From assembly GCA_000507305.1 (NCBI GenBank), contig DF239636.1, positions 50,779 through 114,778 on the forward strand: a stretch of DNA of 64,000 nt. The letters are read 5' to 3'. Positions 24,001 to 35,223 of this stretch are shown here, one piece after another (the stretch's first letter is position 1; every line of letters starts with the position of its first letter). The DNA is from Breviolum minutum Mf 1.05b.01. Its lineage: Eukaryota > Sar > Dinophyceae > Suessiales > Symbiodiniaceae. Made by a program: the position numbers and the translations under genes. The notes beneath the pieces were generated by a model, which saw only the letters and a program-made list of their open reading frames with translations, did no database searches and had not been told where the DNA came from.

Positions 24001-27000
24001 GAATCGTGTCCTTTTGTTGTTGTGGTCGAATTTACAACGGATGGTTAGATTCCGAAAATCACTATATACATGAATCAAGTGAGATCGAGTCATTTTCTTA
24101 GTGGGAATGATGCACTTCTGGTTTCATGTATTAATACAACCTCTCTAAGGTCTCTTTACATCTTTACACTAGCATGCATCATTTTTTTCCTCAACCCATC
24201 AACTCTCCTAGTGCTACTTCCCTGCCAACCAAAAGCCGAATAATTACATATAGCCCCTTCTTTTCACTTCATCTTTCCTGGTGGTCCGAAACTTTTTTTT
24301 TTTGGTGCTGCTCTTTCTGTCAAATCTCCACGTTTCGCAGGTACGAAACGGTGGAGCTCAGCCCCTACAATCCCACGCCGCAGCGTGAGTTGAAGTCAGG
24401 CTTGAAGAGTCATGAATTCAACGCTCGCTTGCAATGGGCAAAACCTGAGTCCGAGGACGGGGGGGGGGGGTGAGGCCGCAGGCTGAGTTGTTGGGTGGTC
24501 TGAGTTGTTGATTGTTGTTGGCTTCAAAGGTCCGTATCTGTGAAAGATATCAAAACAGGAAGAATAGGAGAAACTACATACTGCTTTAGTCAGGATTTTA
24601 GCCCATCAATAGTAGGTTTTTGAGCTGAGAATTTTGTCAAAGAGTAGAAGACGTTGCAAAAGAAAATTATATAAAGGTTTCCAGGTAGTTTTTTTTTAGG
24701 TGGTTTCCAAAAGAAAAAATCACATGAACATTCAAAAGGGTCACTTTGATTCTCAACCCAAAAAAATCCAACGAAAAGGAGGTGTTTTTCCAATGGCCTG
24801 GATTGCAACCGCAGGATGTCATCACCTTCGAGTTCCAGTTGGCACCTATCCCTCGTCCAGGTGGCCTGGGGGTATAATCACCTCACCGGGGGATTGAGGA
24901 GGTGGGTAAAACGCTGTCACCTGTTTGGTGAAGGTTTTGGACACTCTCAATGTGTTTTTTGTGCATTTGATTTTTTTTTTGCTTCCCGGTGGATGTTTTT
25001 GCCTTCCAATCTTTTCTTTATAAAGGATTCTGCTTGTTTTGAGTGAATTTTTTCTGCGCTCTTGGACATCGGACACCACCTTTCGCTTCTTATGTCAATA
25101 GGCTGTTTACCCAACCCGCCCTGACATACTTTCTTAACAGAAATAGCCTATCATCGAAAAGCTTCTTTTGTAAAGGGACACCAGTAATCTTCACCACTTT
25201 CTTCCGAAAAATCTTCATTGTTGTTTTCACCGGTCATCTTCAAGGTTCTTTGTGAAGTCTATGGAACTAGGGGTTGTGAGTTGCTTTTGAAGTAACCTAG
25301 AGGTGTACCTGGAGGGTCATCCCAGAACGGACGTAAGTGGTTCATAACACTCCCCTAACTAGGATTGTTTAGCCATGCCTTTTCGTCGCTTATAAATTCG
25401 GGGGTTACCTAAGTACTTCCTAAGTTGGGGCCCATCCTCCAAGTGGCAGATTTCCACGACTGCAGGTTCCTTGGTCTTGAAAACAGGGCAACATGTCCGC
25501 CTTGGGATCCCGGCATTGAGCCAGGCGCAACCAAACTTGACGATTTGGGGGGAGAAAAACCCTGGGTTTGACGGTTGAAGGGACAGGCGACAAACGGACG
25601 CAGTTCTCCTTAAAAAGGCGTTGATGTGGTTTTCTGGGAGGATTTTGTTGTTAAAAGCACTTTGTTAGTAGTTGTTTGGCAAGGTCGGAGGTTTCAAATA
25701 TGTCTCTGATTATATTTTTGTACGTATATATATGTATAATATATATATGTATATACATTTGTATATTTTGTTTTTTTTAAACCTCTACCTGGAGAATGAT
25801 GATCCAATTTGACCAAAAACAAAAATAGTCTTTAAATGGGTTGAAATCCACCGTAAAGCTAGTTACATAGTTTGCCAGGGATGCGCAAAAAGAACAAAAA
25901 ACTCCAAGATCAGGGAAGCTTTTGTGGAAAAGGATCTGCGGATTTGCTTCAAAAGGAAGCGTCCTTGTGTTGGATAAATAGCATATGTTCATTTAATCAC
26001 CAAGATGTTGGAGCAATGTGTGATATGACTAAACCTATTCATGAGGAGAATCAACATTTTTTTTGTTTGGATGCTCAAAACACATACTCAACATCACTAG
26101 GCAGTTGAACGACTAGCAACCGTCCGTGGAATTGTATCGGGCTGATTTTCCACTCCGGATTGGTGGAAGGGCCTCTTTTCAACAACTTTCTTGACAACTT
26201 TCCTCCAAGAACCGGCTAGTTCTTTTCTGTGGATTTGTTTTTTTTTGGAATCCCCCCCCCCCCCCCCCATATCCTGAGCATTTCAAAATGCCTAGAAGTA
26301 GGATAGAACCAAATTGATAGTAGCTGAAGACTATCCCCCCACCTTTTCCCCAATTTTGAAAGGTGACATATTCCTTTCAGTCAGAGAGTTCTGTAACTTT
26401 GGCCCTCAAAAATCAAATTTGAGCTGATCCTAGCCGAAAAAAAATCATCAGAATCCCAGGAGTGAAAATTGTCAGGTCTGAAAAAAACTGTTCGTTTTCA
26501 AGATTTTAATTGGAAGGATCTACCTGGGACCCAGGGTTCATAGCTTCGCAAATTGAAAGGTTGAGTTTTTTCGGGATTGGCAAAATGGCAAAATCTTGCT
26601 GATGATCGCATCCTGGGGGGAAAAGGGGAGAACCCAAGATGAACCACCCAAGCCGAACGCACTTGTCAAGGAGGGGCAACCTCCAGTAGAACGCACCTGG
26701 ACTGTGACCAGTGAACCCTCTTGGTTCCATGAGCATGGGCGTTTTCAAATCAGCGTGCAGCATAAGAAGGTGGCGGTTGAAACCACTCTTCCCAAACGAA
26801 AACGCCCGGTTCCGTTTCCGGGGCAAAGGAGTGACTGAAAATCTCAACGAAAACGGTTTAGCCAGGGAATTGATGGTAAACATTTGGCAAGTCAATTTGG
26901 CGGCTTAATTTTTTTTTTGTGAATTTGTTTATTTGGACAGGTGGCTTATTTGGAATGCTGTGAAGATGGATGTGTATTATTTGGATCTTCCAGTTAAGGG

Positions 27001-27311
27001 TGTAAAGGGGACCTTTTGCCAAGAATGCGATACTCCTTGTGGGCACATCTGGATCCCCCAAGATGGGTCACGGTGTGTCTCTCTAAATTTTGAATATATA
27101 ACATCTGCACAGTTTTTTGTGGTTTGCAAGTGAAACCACCCAGAACACATCTTTTCTAGGTGATCTTGGGATATCATGGTAGAAAAGAAATGAACATCTG
27201 GTGGAGGTTGACAACCGGAACAAGGTGGAGGTCGGGGGCTTGATAAAATGAAATTCAAAGAAAGTGCAGGTAGAAGAAGCGGGGTAAGAACAAGAACACA
27301 AATGATGAGAA

Positions 27312-27376
<65 letters not shown>

Positions 27377-30300
27377 CATTTGTCGCTTCTACATAAAACT
27401 GAAAGTTTCTAACATTCGCAAGAGACATGTCCTACCCTTTTTCAGGGGTACATTGATTCGTCCATGCGTGAAATGGTGGAATTTCCTCCTACTGGAGTTT
27501 CAAACCAACTGGCAACGCATGAGTTTTTGAACGCCTCTTGTCAATCCCCAATCCCCACAAGAAATCTATTCTGGTAAGCAAAGTGGGCTAGATTTTTTTG
27601 CATTATTCAAAACACATTCTCGAAAGGCAAATTAGAGTAGCAATTCCTAAAAAAATTCAAAATGATCTTCAAAGAGATCAAAAACAATGTTTGAGGATAC
27701 TAAGATGTAAAAACCTTCCCTTAAAACTAACAGCAAGTTTACCCCTGAAAATCAATGGTTCCAAGATGATTTCCCTTGGGAATTTCACCCTATGTTTTTC
27801 GGGGGCGATTTCTCACCTGTTCCTAGCAGGATGGCTTGGTGACACCTTTCTTGCATCAGAAGTTGGCCATGAACAAAGCTTCAGAATCAGAGAGTTGTTT
27901 CATCTTCCATGGTTTCTCAGGTGGCACGCGGCCACCGGGTGGTGGTGATGTAGTGATTCACCTTGGATTTTACGTCATATTTTTTTCGGATTTTGATGGA
28001 TGATTTTTTTGGGTGGATTGGAAGTCCCAAAAAAAAAACGTCCAGGACATTAGGACATCCCTTCTACAAACCTATCTTTTGCCTTCAAAGCTCGGCATTT
28101 TTTTGAGTCGATGATTTTTCCGGAATTCCAAAAGTAAGGGTTTTGGAATGGGAGGAATCCCTGAGTTCCCTGGAGTTTTTTTTTTGATGATGCATGGATT
28201 ACTGACTTGGTTAGGATTAATTCATTCATATGGCCAGAGGTTTGTTCATATTCGGACTTGAACGTTGGTTCTTGGATCCAGACGTTTTAAAAAAACCTAG
28301 CAGTTTTTTTCGTATGTCTTTTCATGGCAGAGGGGATGAGACCTGGATCTTCTAGATCTGTAAAAATTCTGCCTTTTTTTTGGTGTTTTTTTGGTTGGTG
28401 AAAAGGCCAATTTTTTTTACATACCTGGAAGATGAAGGTATAAGCTAGGTGGTGGTTCCAAATGATTTTTTATGTTCAATTTAGGGAAGATGAAGCCATT
28501 TTGAGTAGCATATTTTGACCAAATGAGTTGGTTCAACCACCAACTAAGTAACGGACTGAACATGAGAACATGAGAGTTGCTCATTTTTCAATTCGGTTCT
28601 GTGTATTCGTGTTTTTCACCCAAGGAGGAGACGCGAAACAAACAGGGAAAAGTTCCACAGATTCCCCACGAAAAACAGCTGGATCTCTTGCCTCTTTGTT
28701 TATTTGGCACTGATTGAATTTCGCAAAATTGACACCTTTTCAAGACAAAATGTATATACAAAATCCTGCAGTTTTTGGTGAATTTCCATGGGAAAATTTT
28801 CTCTTTGTTTCCTTGGTTTGTCCAACATTTCCCATTTCATTTGCTTTGTAAAAAAACATGTCCGGACCTCGACTCAACGGTCAAGCGGTCGGTCGGGCGT
28901 CGGAAGTTGAGTTGTGGAGGTGAATTTAGTCCCCTTCCTTGTTTCTTTGTTTCTTTCCCATTGAACTTGGCGATTTCCCGTTGAAATGTTTGAACCTGAG
29001 TTTGTCAAACATTTCCGTCTCGTTGTGGGTAGGTGAATTTAGTCCCCTGCTGGAGCCCAGTGGCGAATACCGCACGGCCAACGCCGGCATCCCGCAGCAT
29101 CTGGTCTTCATTTGTGGCGGCATTGGCGTCACGCCGGCCATCGCGGCCTTGAAAGGCGGTGGTCCGGGGTTAGGAAAGTGGGAAAGGGATTTTTTGGAGA
29201 GGTGGTTTTTTTTGGGGTGTTGTTTTGCTAGAAGTGCTTTACAGTCATTTTTTTGTAGCACGAAACAAAAGTTATATAGTTAAGAGAAATCGTTTGTTTT
29301 TTTGGAAGAAGATTACTTTTTTTTTGGGGGAAACTATATATACTCTCAAAGACCTTTTTGCTATATGAACAAATTCTTCTAAAGTGTTTTGGAAAGCCTT
29401 TTGGTCGGGAAGCATTCCGAAACTTGGAGATGCTGTTTTTACGTCATAGAATAACAAGGGGTCTCCTTGTTTTTTTCCCATAGTGAAACCAGTGGTAAAC
29501 TCAAATAGCTGGTTGGAAGATCCCCATATTTCTGCATAGGTTTTATCCAAAATGGGGAATTTTCGCTGGCTATATCAATTTCCGTGTGTGTACATATCAT
29601 AAATAATTATTATTATCATCTATTTATATATATATATAATATTTGCTTACATATACCTACATCCCATTCATCTCCAGGGTCACTTGGCTTGGTTTGGGTT
29701 CGGTTTCGAATTGGAGCTATGTAGCAAGCTCAAGTTGAATGGAATGGGTAACTTATGAAGAAGCTAATCTTGGATTTGTTATATTTTTTTTGCTTTCTAC
29801 CATAGTAAATCAGCATTTTTCACCATCCTTTGGGGAATATACTTTCCTTTTCCGATCACCTTAAGCAAATGAAAGTAGTGGTCTTAGGTGGTTTCTGGAA
29901 GCAACGCTTGGAATTATCCATTCTAGTGGGAACTGTGAACGATATCAGCATTTGTTTGGGCACGAGCGTTTAAACATGATGAACCATATGCGTACATTCA
30001 TATACCATACAATAATATACAAAGATCAACATTAGGATACGTAAACAAACTATGAATATTATCATACATATATACATCAAACTTTACACATCAATATCTA
30101 TACAAGGATCAGCACTATAACACATGTATATCTATATACTATATACATATCTATATACTTACATATATATATATATATATGTATGAACTATATATACATA
30201 TTGTATACATAATAAACATATGATCATATGTGAAATCTTTACACATGTAAAAAAACAAATATCTGCATTCTTCGGGTGAATTTCTCCTCAAACTTGACGA

Positions 30301-33300
30301 TTTCGTCCATTTTTTCTTGGTCGAAAGAAACAAGTTCCAGGTTTCATTGATCAGCCCGGAGTGGAACATGTGGCCCCCAAGACTTTCACGCTTTTCTACA
30401 GCTTCCGTGCTCCTTGGACTCCTTGGACTCCTTGGTGTGTTGTTTGCTTGGGATTGATTGATAAACTTACACATTGAAAAACCAGGTTTGAATACCAAAA
30501 AACCTGAAGTTTCAAAGGGTGTTTGTTACAAGGTGGGTCCCTTACCATTTATAAATGGAGTGAGTTATAACCCCTTTTTCATGGCCTTCCAAATGGGTAA
30601 ACTGGAGTGATTTCACCCCTATAAATGAGGTTATAACCCTACTTACTGTAAAAACTGGATCGGGGGCCCACCTCGAAACTGGCATGGTAAAACCTTCAAG
30701 TCGTCAAATCATCGGATCGGAACTTCGCTGGGGGAAGTTCATCCTCAGTGCCAACGATGGGATACTGTAAAACACCCCTAAAAAGTTCGCATGGAAGCTA
30801 AACACCATCCCCAATTGAAAAGGAACATCACCTTTGAAACCTCCGGACCTTAATTTGCCAGGGTGTAATATGACGGGGACGGACATTTTTTCCTCTCCCG
30901 TACCTTTTTATAGGAAGGAATGGCAAAACAGTTTTTCCCTCCAAGCGGTGTTTTTCGATGAAATTTCTTGACTTCCCATTTTTGGTGAAGGTGTAAAGTA
31001 GCTTTTTTTTCTCCCTCTGAAACTGAAAAAACTTACCCTTACCAAACCTCCGCAACAAAACACCCATTTATAGCGATATATCCATTCATTTGTTGCGCCC
31101 CTTGAAACTAACCGACTAACCTCCCCCAAAACGTCAAGAGCGCTTTTTTTTTTTCAAAACATCCCTGAAAACCGCAGCCCCCCAGGAGCTGAAAAACGCG
31201 GCGTTTTTGGGCTTTTTGCTCAATAGGGTCCGCAGCGACCTTCGCGCTGTGGCACCTGACACGAAGCTGAAGATAGTAGCTCTGCTTAGGGAAGAGGGGG
31301 AGGATTGTTGATGATGTAAGGGGAGTTGAATCGGAAGGAGTTGTTGTTGTTGTTGTTACCGGTGCTTATTTTTAAGCATTTATCTTGTGGCAACATCTTA
31401 CTTAGCTATTCTCGTGCGATTTCGTAAGGAGGTACAACTCTGCATTCTTTGGTCCGGTTCTGGGTAGCTTAAATTCGAGGTTTCGGGAATTTTATCGTTG
31501 GAAGGACCATTGTGTCCAGAATCGCCAAGGGTTTCAGCAAAATAGACCTCAGGTTCTTTTGCCAACTTCATGTGTGAATGCTAGGATGTAATCCAAAGAG
31601 CCAGCTTTTTCAAAGGTCTTGCCGTGAAAGAAATTTTTCACGTCAACAAAAACTGATGACGTGTTGGTTTTCTCATGTCCAAATCTGTTTTTTTTGTTTG
31701 CATTTGGAAGACGTTCCTTCCTTTCAGCCAGTACGCCTTCCCCTGGGATTTTTTTCGTATAACACGGGTGATGATCCGATCCGGTGATTTTCCTTCATCA
31801 TGCCGAATCAAGGTGATCAACATCACCCACAAGGATGCCGAGTACATGATTGATCAGTTACAAAATTCGGCGCCTCGGACCTGGAAGGCGGTCGAACCAG
31901 CTCCGATTTCGGAAGGGTGAAGGAGTTGACACAGGGAAGTTTTGGATATGAAAAGAATGGTTGGTTATGAAGTGGGCTGCCTTGCACCTTAAGAATGCCC
32001 CCAAGTTACTTATAGATTTGATATATATATATATATGTATACATACACTAGCATATCAAACCATGAGTTCTCATTTGGAGATTCGTTTTTTTGGATGGGA
32101 ACTAAGATTATGAGCAGTAGATGGCCTGACGTCCCAAAAAGTCCAACAAAATCCGAAATCCCTAATGATTAGGGCCAGGGTTCATTGACTCTTCATGTGC
32201 CAAAAATTCCAGGGGCTTTTAGACACACATTTGTGCAGAGTTAGATCTTTTGAATTTGTCATCAATTCTTACCAAGTATCATTGGCAGCTCTGAGCAATA
32301 GCTGGGAAACAAGTTGTAAGCTTCTTCTGGTCAGCTATGGTTGACTGCGGGGATGATATTAAAAGTATATCTGCAAGTCTGCAAATAGATGAAAATATAC
32401 GTACATATACATATGTATAATTTCGTTCATGTACTGTATATCTATATACACTCTCGAAAAGCAACATGGAGCCCAAAAATGCAAGTTTGGAAGATGATTT
32501 TCCTTTTTAAAGGCATGATTTTCAGGTTCCATGTTAATTTTCTGAAGTGTATAGGAGTTCAACATTTTAATTTTCCAGGGTGTACTTGGTCAACTAGATT
32601 TAAATGGTGAAAGGGTTTCTTCACACGACATGATTCCTGAGGTCAAAGGTCTACGAGAATTGAAGGAAGTGCAGTTTTTGTCTGGTCGTTTGGACTCCTT
32701 GAAGGTCGGCGGCTGTGTTGGGGTGAGGGTTGGGGGCTTAGGGCAAGGATGATGCCAGTTGGGATCACCTTCCCATTTATAGCCGCCATGAAGTTCGGCC
32801 ATTTGGAAGGGGAATGTTGCCCTACTTAAGGGACTTACCTGTGGGTTGAGGGGTGAAGTTGAACTCTCCCCAAGTTTCACTTTTGGTTCACCCTGAAAAT
32901 GGCAGCCCGTTTTTTTGGAGCTTCTAATTTTGGAAAACCATCACTTTTAGGTTCCATTCATTAAACTTGGGGGAGTGTTTTTGGCGTTTTTTTTCTGTCG
33001 GATTGGAGTAGATGGTTTGTTGCGCTTTTCAATTCTGGCAAAGAAAAGCAAAAAAATGCCAAAAAAAAGCGTCCTGGGTACTTTTTCAATGATACACTCT
33101 GTGACTTAGTTGAAGGGCTGAGGGCTTTAGCACGCATGTGCAAAAAAGCAGAGGATTTTGCAAGTTGGGGCCAACACATCTGGATTCATTCAATTATTGT
33201 ACGAAGACTATTATTTTTAGTGGTTTTCCCATAAAGACCATTGTTTGACTACGGATTTTCAATTAACAAATCCAGGGATTTTATGTATTTTCCTACTAAC

Positions 33301-33588
33301 TGAGGAGCTATTTGGAACCCCAGAATCCTCAAAATCACAAGGTAATCTTCTTGAAAAAACATTTCCGCATGCCAAAGAGGAGTTTTTCGATCCATATCCC
33401 CAGACCCTTATTTCAATCCCCTGATGACTCCAAGCTTCCTGGAGGAACATTTACCCTTCACCGAAAGCCACGACGATGTGGAGGGTTTCGTATGTGGTCC
33501 AAAAGCCTTCGAAGAAGCTGCGCTGAAAATGTGGTCTTTGTCCAAATTGCCTGCGGCAAAATTGCGCACCGAGAGCTTTGCTTATTGA
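18042..33588 (+). CDS. Fused PNPOx-like flavin domain and ferredoxin-reductase-type oxidoreductase
   Basis: At least fourteen exons rebuild the order of the bacterial-type fused oxidoreductase. N-terminal flavin part: 18042-18125 (SRRRNRFNG), 19118-19267 (AFGNCPKYITRRR), 20347-about 20470 (YLGTGHKDFGADMNIRGG, AWPDY), about 20940-21020 (LGLNLQLVDQ), 22286-about 22417 (VVDWDDTGRGLQILGS), 24341-about 24460 (ELSPYNP). Reductase part: 24815-24860 (DVITFEFQLAP), 25466-about 25555 (LKTGQHVRLGIP, FAD region), about 26640-26880 (ERTWTVTSEP, FQISV), 27446-about 27550 (GVSNQL), 28861-29180 (VFICGGIGVTPAI, nucleotide-binding loop), 31186-31275, 31813-31917, 32579-about 32690, and 33445-33588 (EGFVCGPKAFEEA, ending TESFAY and TGA). 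Splice phases agree at the joins checked (18125/19118, 19267/20347, 24860/25466). The likely role is electron transfer from NAD(P)H through FAD to an FMN-type domain; the substrate is unknown. The start codon lies upstream of 18042 and was not found. A possible one-base frameshift occurs near 26818. Confidence 0.8.
18160..18275. repeat. GGTT-rich simple repeat
   Basis: Imperfect GGTT/GGGTT repeats fill the start of the intron after exon 18042-18125. The Trp-Leu-Val-Gly-rich translation is an artefact. Confidence 0.85.
18607..18717. mobile_element. Family C inverted-repeat element
   Basis: ACCCTGCCTGAAACTAAGAG on the left pairs with CTATGTCAGTTTCGGGGAGG on the right, with the internal boxes ACCTGAAAATGGATGCTTGG and CCTATTTTTAGGG. 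It lies in the first oxidoreductase intron. Confidence 0.75.
18892..19005. mobile_element. Family B inverted-repeat element
   Basis: TACTGTTGATGGAA on the left is mirrored by TTCCATCAACAGTA on the right: a perfect 14-bp terminal inverted repeat. The centre also pairs (AACACCCACATGGGA / CCCATGGTAAATC). It lies in the same intron, 112 nt before the exon at 19118. Confidence 0.85.
19528..19679. mobile_element. Family I inverted-repeat element
   Basis: Perfect ends: TACTTGGAGGATCATCCCA on the left and TGGGATGATCCTCCAAGTA on the right (19 bp). The interior also pairs (GTAAGTGGTTAATAACC near TTACTAACCAATTAC; GACCCCTCCCAAATGGCC). It lies in the intron between 19267 and 20347. Confidence 0.9.
22438..22560. 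mobile_element. Family F inverted-repeat element next to a donor site
   Basis: TGTTTCCTCAAATGGTGGG on the left is mirrored by CCCACCATTTTAGGAAAC on the right. It begins within about 20 nt of the end of the exon that starts at 22286. Confidence 0.7.
22895..23000. mobile_element. Family C inverted-repeat element
   Basis: ATAGCCCCTGAAACTAGCAT on the left pairs with CTATGTTAGCTTCAAGGAGG on the right. Internal boxes CCCCTGAAAATCAATGG and TTGGAAGATG match the family. Confidence 0.8.
23001..24340. other. Intron sequence without recognised content
   Basis: The stretch around 23140-23380 is open on the plus strand (VEGLRAMLEDEPQSLRMVV, then VKALLGINKL) and may be an additional oxidoreductase exon or belong to another gene; I could not place it in the family. 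The rest shows no repeat or motif I can name. Confidence 0.35.
25306..25445. mobile_element. Family I inverted-repeat element 20 nt from a 3' splice site
   Basis: TACCTGGAGGGTCATCCCA on the left pairs with GGGGCCCATCCTCCAAGTG on the right. Its right end is only 20 nt upstream of the CTGCAG|GTT acceptor at 25465, in the intron 24861-25465. Confidence 0.75.
25718..25762. repeat. TA-rich microsatellite
   Basis: Alternating TATA/TATG sequence in an intron. Confidence 0.8.
27313..27375. repeat. (GAT)n microsatellite
   Basis: About 21 uninterrupted GAT trinucleotides lie in an oxidoreductase intron, just before the exon that begins at 27446. The poly-His reading on the minus strand is an artefact. 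Confidence 0.95.
28447..28545. mobile_element. Family D inverted-repeat element (diverged)
   Basis: AGGTGGTGGTTCCAAATGA on the left pairs with GAGTTGGTTCAACCACCAAC on the right; the interior GGGAAGATGAAGCCATTTTG matches other family D copies. Confidence 0.75.
28918..29048 (+). other. 113-nt intron bounded by an 18-bp direct repeat containing AGGT
   Basis: AGGTGAATTTAGTCCCCT occurs at 28918-28935 and again at 29031-29048. Removing one unit (113 nt) joins the frame ending in LSCGGEFSP to the frame SPLLEPSGEYR without a stop, and phase is correct (113 leaves remainder 2, matching the frame change). Splicing after either AG gives the same message. Inside is an 11-bp stem, GAAATGTTTGA (28983-28993) with TCAAACATTTC (29005-29015). 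Confidence 0.8.
29601..29645. repeat. TA-rich microsatellite
   Basis: ATTATTATTAT then alternating TA in an intron. Confidence 0.8.
30000..30235. repeat. TA/CA-rich low-complexity tract
   Basis: Imperfect ATACATATA-type repeats with a pure TA core at about 30164-30180. No coding signal. Confidence 0.8.
30528..30675. mobile_element. Family A inverted-repeat element
   Basis: ACAAGGTGGGTCCCTTACCA on the left pairs with GGGGGCCCACCT on the right; internal TTATAACCCC and GGTTATAACC boxes also pair. It lies in the long intron after the nucleotide-loop exon. Confidence 0.8.
32015..32050. repeat. TA-rich microsatellite
   Basis: Short alternating TA tract in an intron. Confidence 0.75.
32449..32560. 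mobile_element. Family C inverted-repeat element 5' of exon 32579
   Basis: ACACTCTCGAAAAGCAACAT on the left pairs with CATGTTAATTTTCTGAAGTG on the right, with internal CAAGTTTGGAAGATGATTTTCC. It ends about 20 nt upstream of the TTCCAG|GGT acceptor at 32578. Confidence 0.7.
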
Positions 33589-35223
33589 GTTTGAGCCGTT
33601 GGCAACTCGTGGATTCAGAGCCGAAATTTTGATTTTCTGAAAGGTTCCATCGAAATGTCAAGTTGACTCGCAGGGGGTTGGTTGGTGAAAAGGTGAAAAA
33701 TCCAAGCGAATTGCATATGGCCAAAAAAAGAATCCCGGGGGATACCTTTCTTGCAAGCAGCTTGCTGCGTTAATCGCTGATTAACCATCCTTGAGAGTCA
33801 CATTTGATCATTTCCATTTCAGGTGAGGCCAGTCACAAGTGCTGGCAACCGTGCGAAGGTATCGCTGGAGATTTTCGACTTGATAAAAGAAGGTTGATCT
33901 CTTGCGACCCATCAATTCATGGATTTGATGATATCATTTAGGCCATAAGGGAAGGGTGCAGCAGACATTGCAGTGATTTAGCAGGTCTGCTCCTTAGCAC
34001 TCCCTTTCCGTGGCTTTTCTACCAGGATTTCTTGCTCAGACCTTCGCCGAAAGAGACGAAATCGGATCTGTTCTTTCGAAATCCTGTACAGCAAAAGGCT
34101 TTTTACAAAGGCAGCTGAGGAAAATTTATACAGCCTCAGCGATGCCCAAATCAAAGCGACTTGCATGAGAGGCTGGTGTTCTATGGCCTCAACAAAACGG
34201 TTGGAAGCTCCAAGAAGTATAGGGTTTTGGGGACACCGCGGTTGAGCCGGTGCCTCCTACGTAGCCAAAGTTCGAGCGTGTTCCAACGAAAAACCGACAC
34301 TTGCGCAAGTTCCGGTGCTTCAATGGAGTGGCTGTTGAGGAATTGAACTTGAATGGAATATGCATGGCAGCCATGTTTTTTTCTTAAAGATAGGCAAGAT
34401 CCAAATATCCAATACACTTTGGGTGTGGTGGCCCAATGTCCGGATGGATGCTGGATGTGACGGGTCCTGGTTTTGATGACATTTTTGTTGCCACGCATCC
34501 AACCACTGCGTCGACTGGAGGATCGGGCCCCAGTGGTTAATGTTCCCATGGTGATCGTACGTCAAGGATAGGGTTGTTCCCCGTTCCCGTTCCCGTTAAT
34601 TGCAAATGGCTGAGTTCACTCCATGGATGGACTTTGCCCGGGACCCGAAACGATACTCCGAGCCTTCGCTAGGTTTTGAGATGCTGACGGGTCAACTCAC
34701 CGGAATCACCTGGTGAATCGGTGGAGACGTTCGTGGACCTTTTGGAGGATGGATTCTGGAGCCATTTTGGGGGGGTTTTCCTGGTAAAAGGTCAGGGTTT
34801 TTTAAGGAGTTTTCTTCAGGCAACTAATATTATATATGAACTTAGGCAAGTAAACTAATATATGTATATATGTGTATATATATATATATGTATGTAGATA
34901 TATGTGTGTATATTATATACATAAGAATTATAGATACATGACTACATATGCATGTATATTACACGATCTGTGATTTATCTTCTCCAAGGGTAGTGTGGAA
35001 GCTGAGTTTCACTGTGACTTGGAGCGGTGCTCAAGGGCGTTGGGCTGCATGGAAAAATGCTATGTCGATAGGTCATTTCCATTTGTTGGCTGACAATTTC
35101 CATTTGTTTCCACCCAAAAACGAACAAAACAAACACAACAAACACAACAACAAGAGCATCCAGACATCCATGAAGTTAGTCACTTCGTCGAATCAAAAAC
35201 GTGGCTTTTCTCAGAATAGACGC
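33589..35223. other. Intergenic stretch between oxidoreductase stop and caspase start
   Basis: A degraded family I end (CTGGAGGATCGGGCCCCAGT) lies near 34515 and a TA-rich tract at about 34840-34930. A short plus-strand stretch at 34989-35072 is Cys-rich (EAEFHCDLERCSRALGCMEK) and could be an exon of an unseen gene or a 5' exon of the caspase-like gene. I see nothing else definite. Confidence 0.45.

Noticed and set aside
27083..27379. Minus-strand frame starting with about 20 histidines
   Set aside because: It is the (GAT)n microsatellite read backwards, inside an intron.
34181..34549. Minus-strand frame of 122 codons
   Set aside because: No family motif, isolated on the minus strand inside a plus-strand block, and composition looks random.
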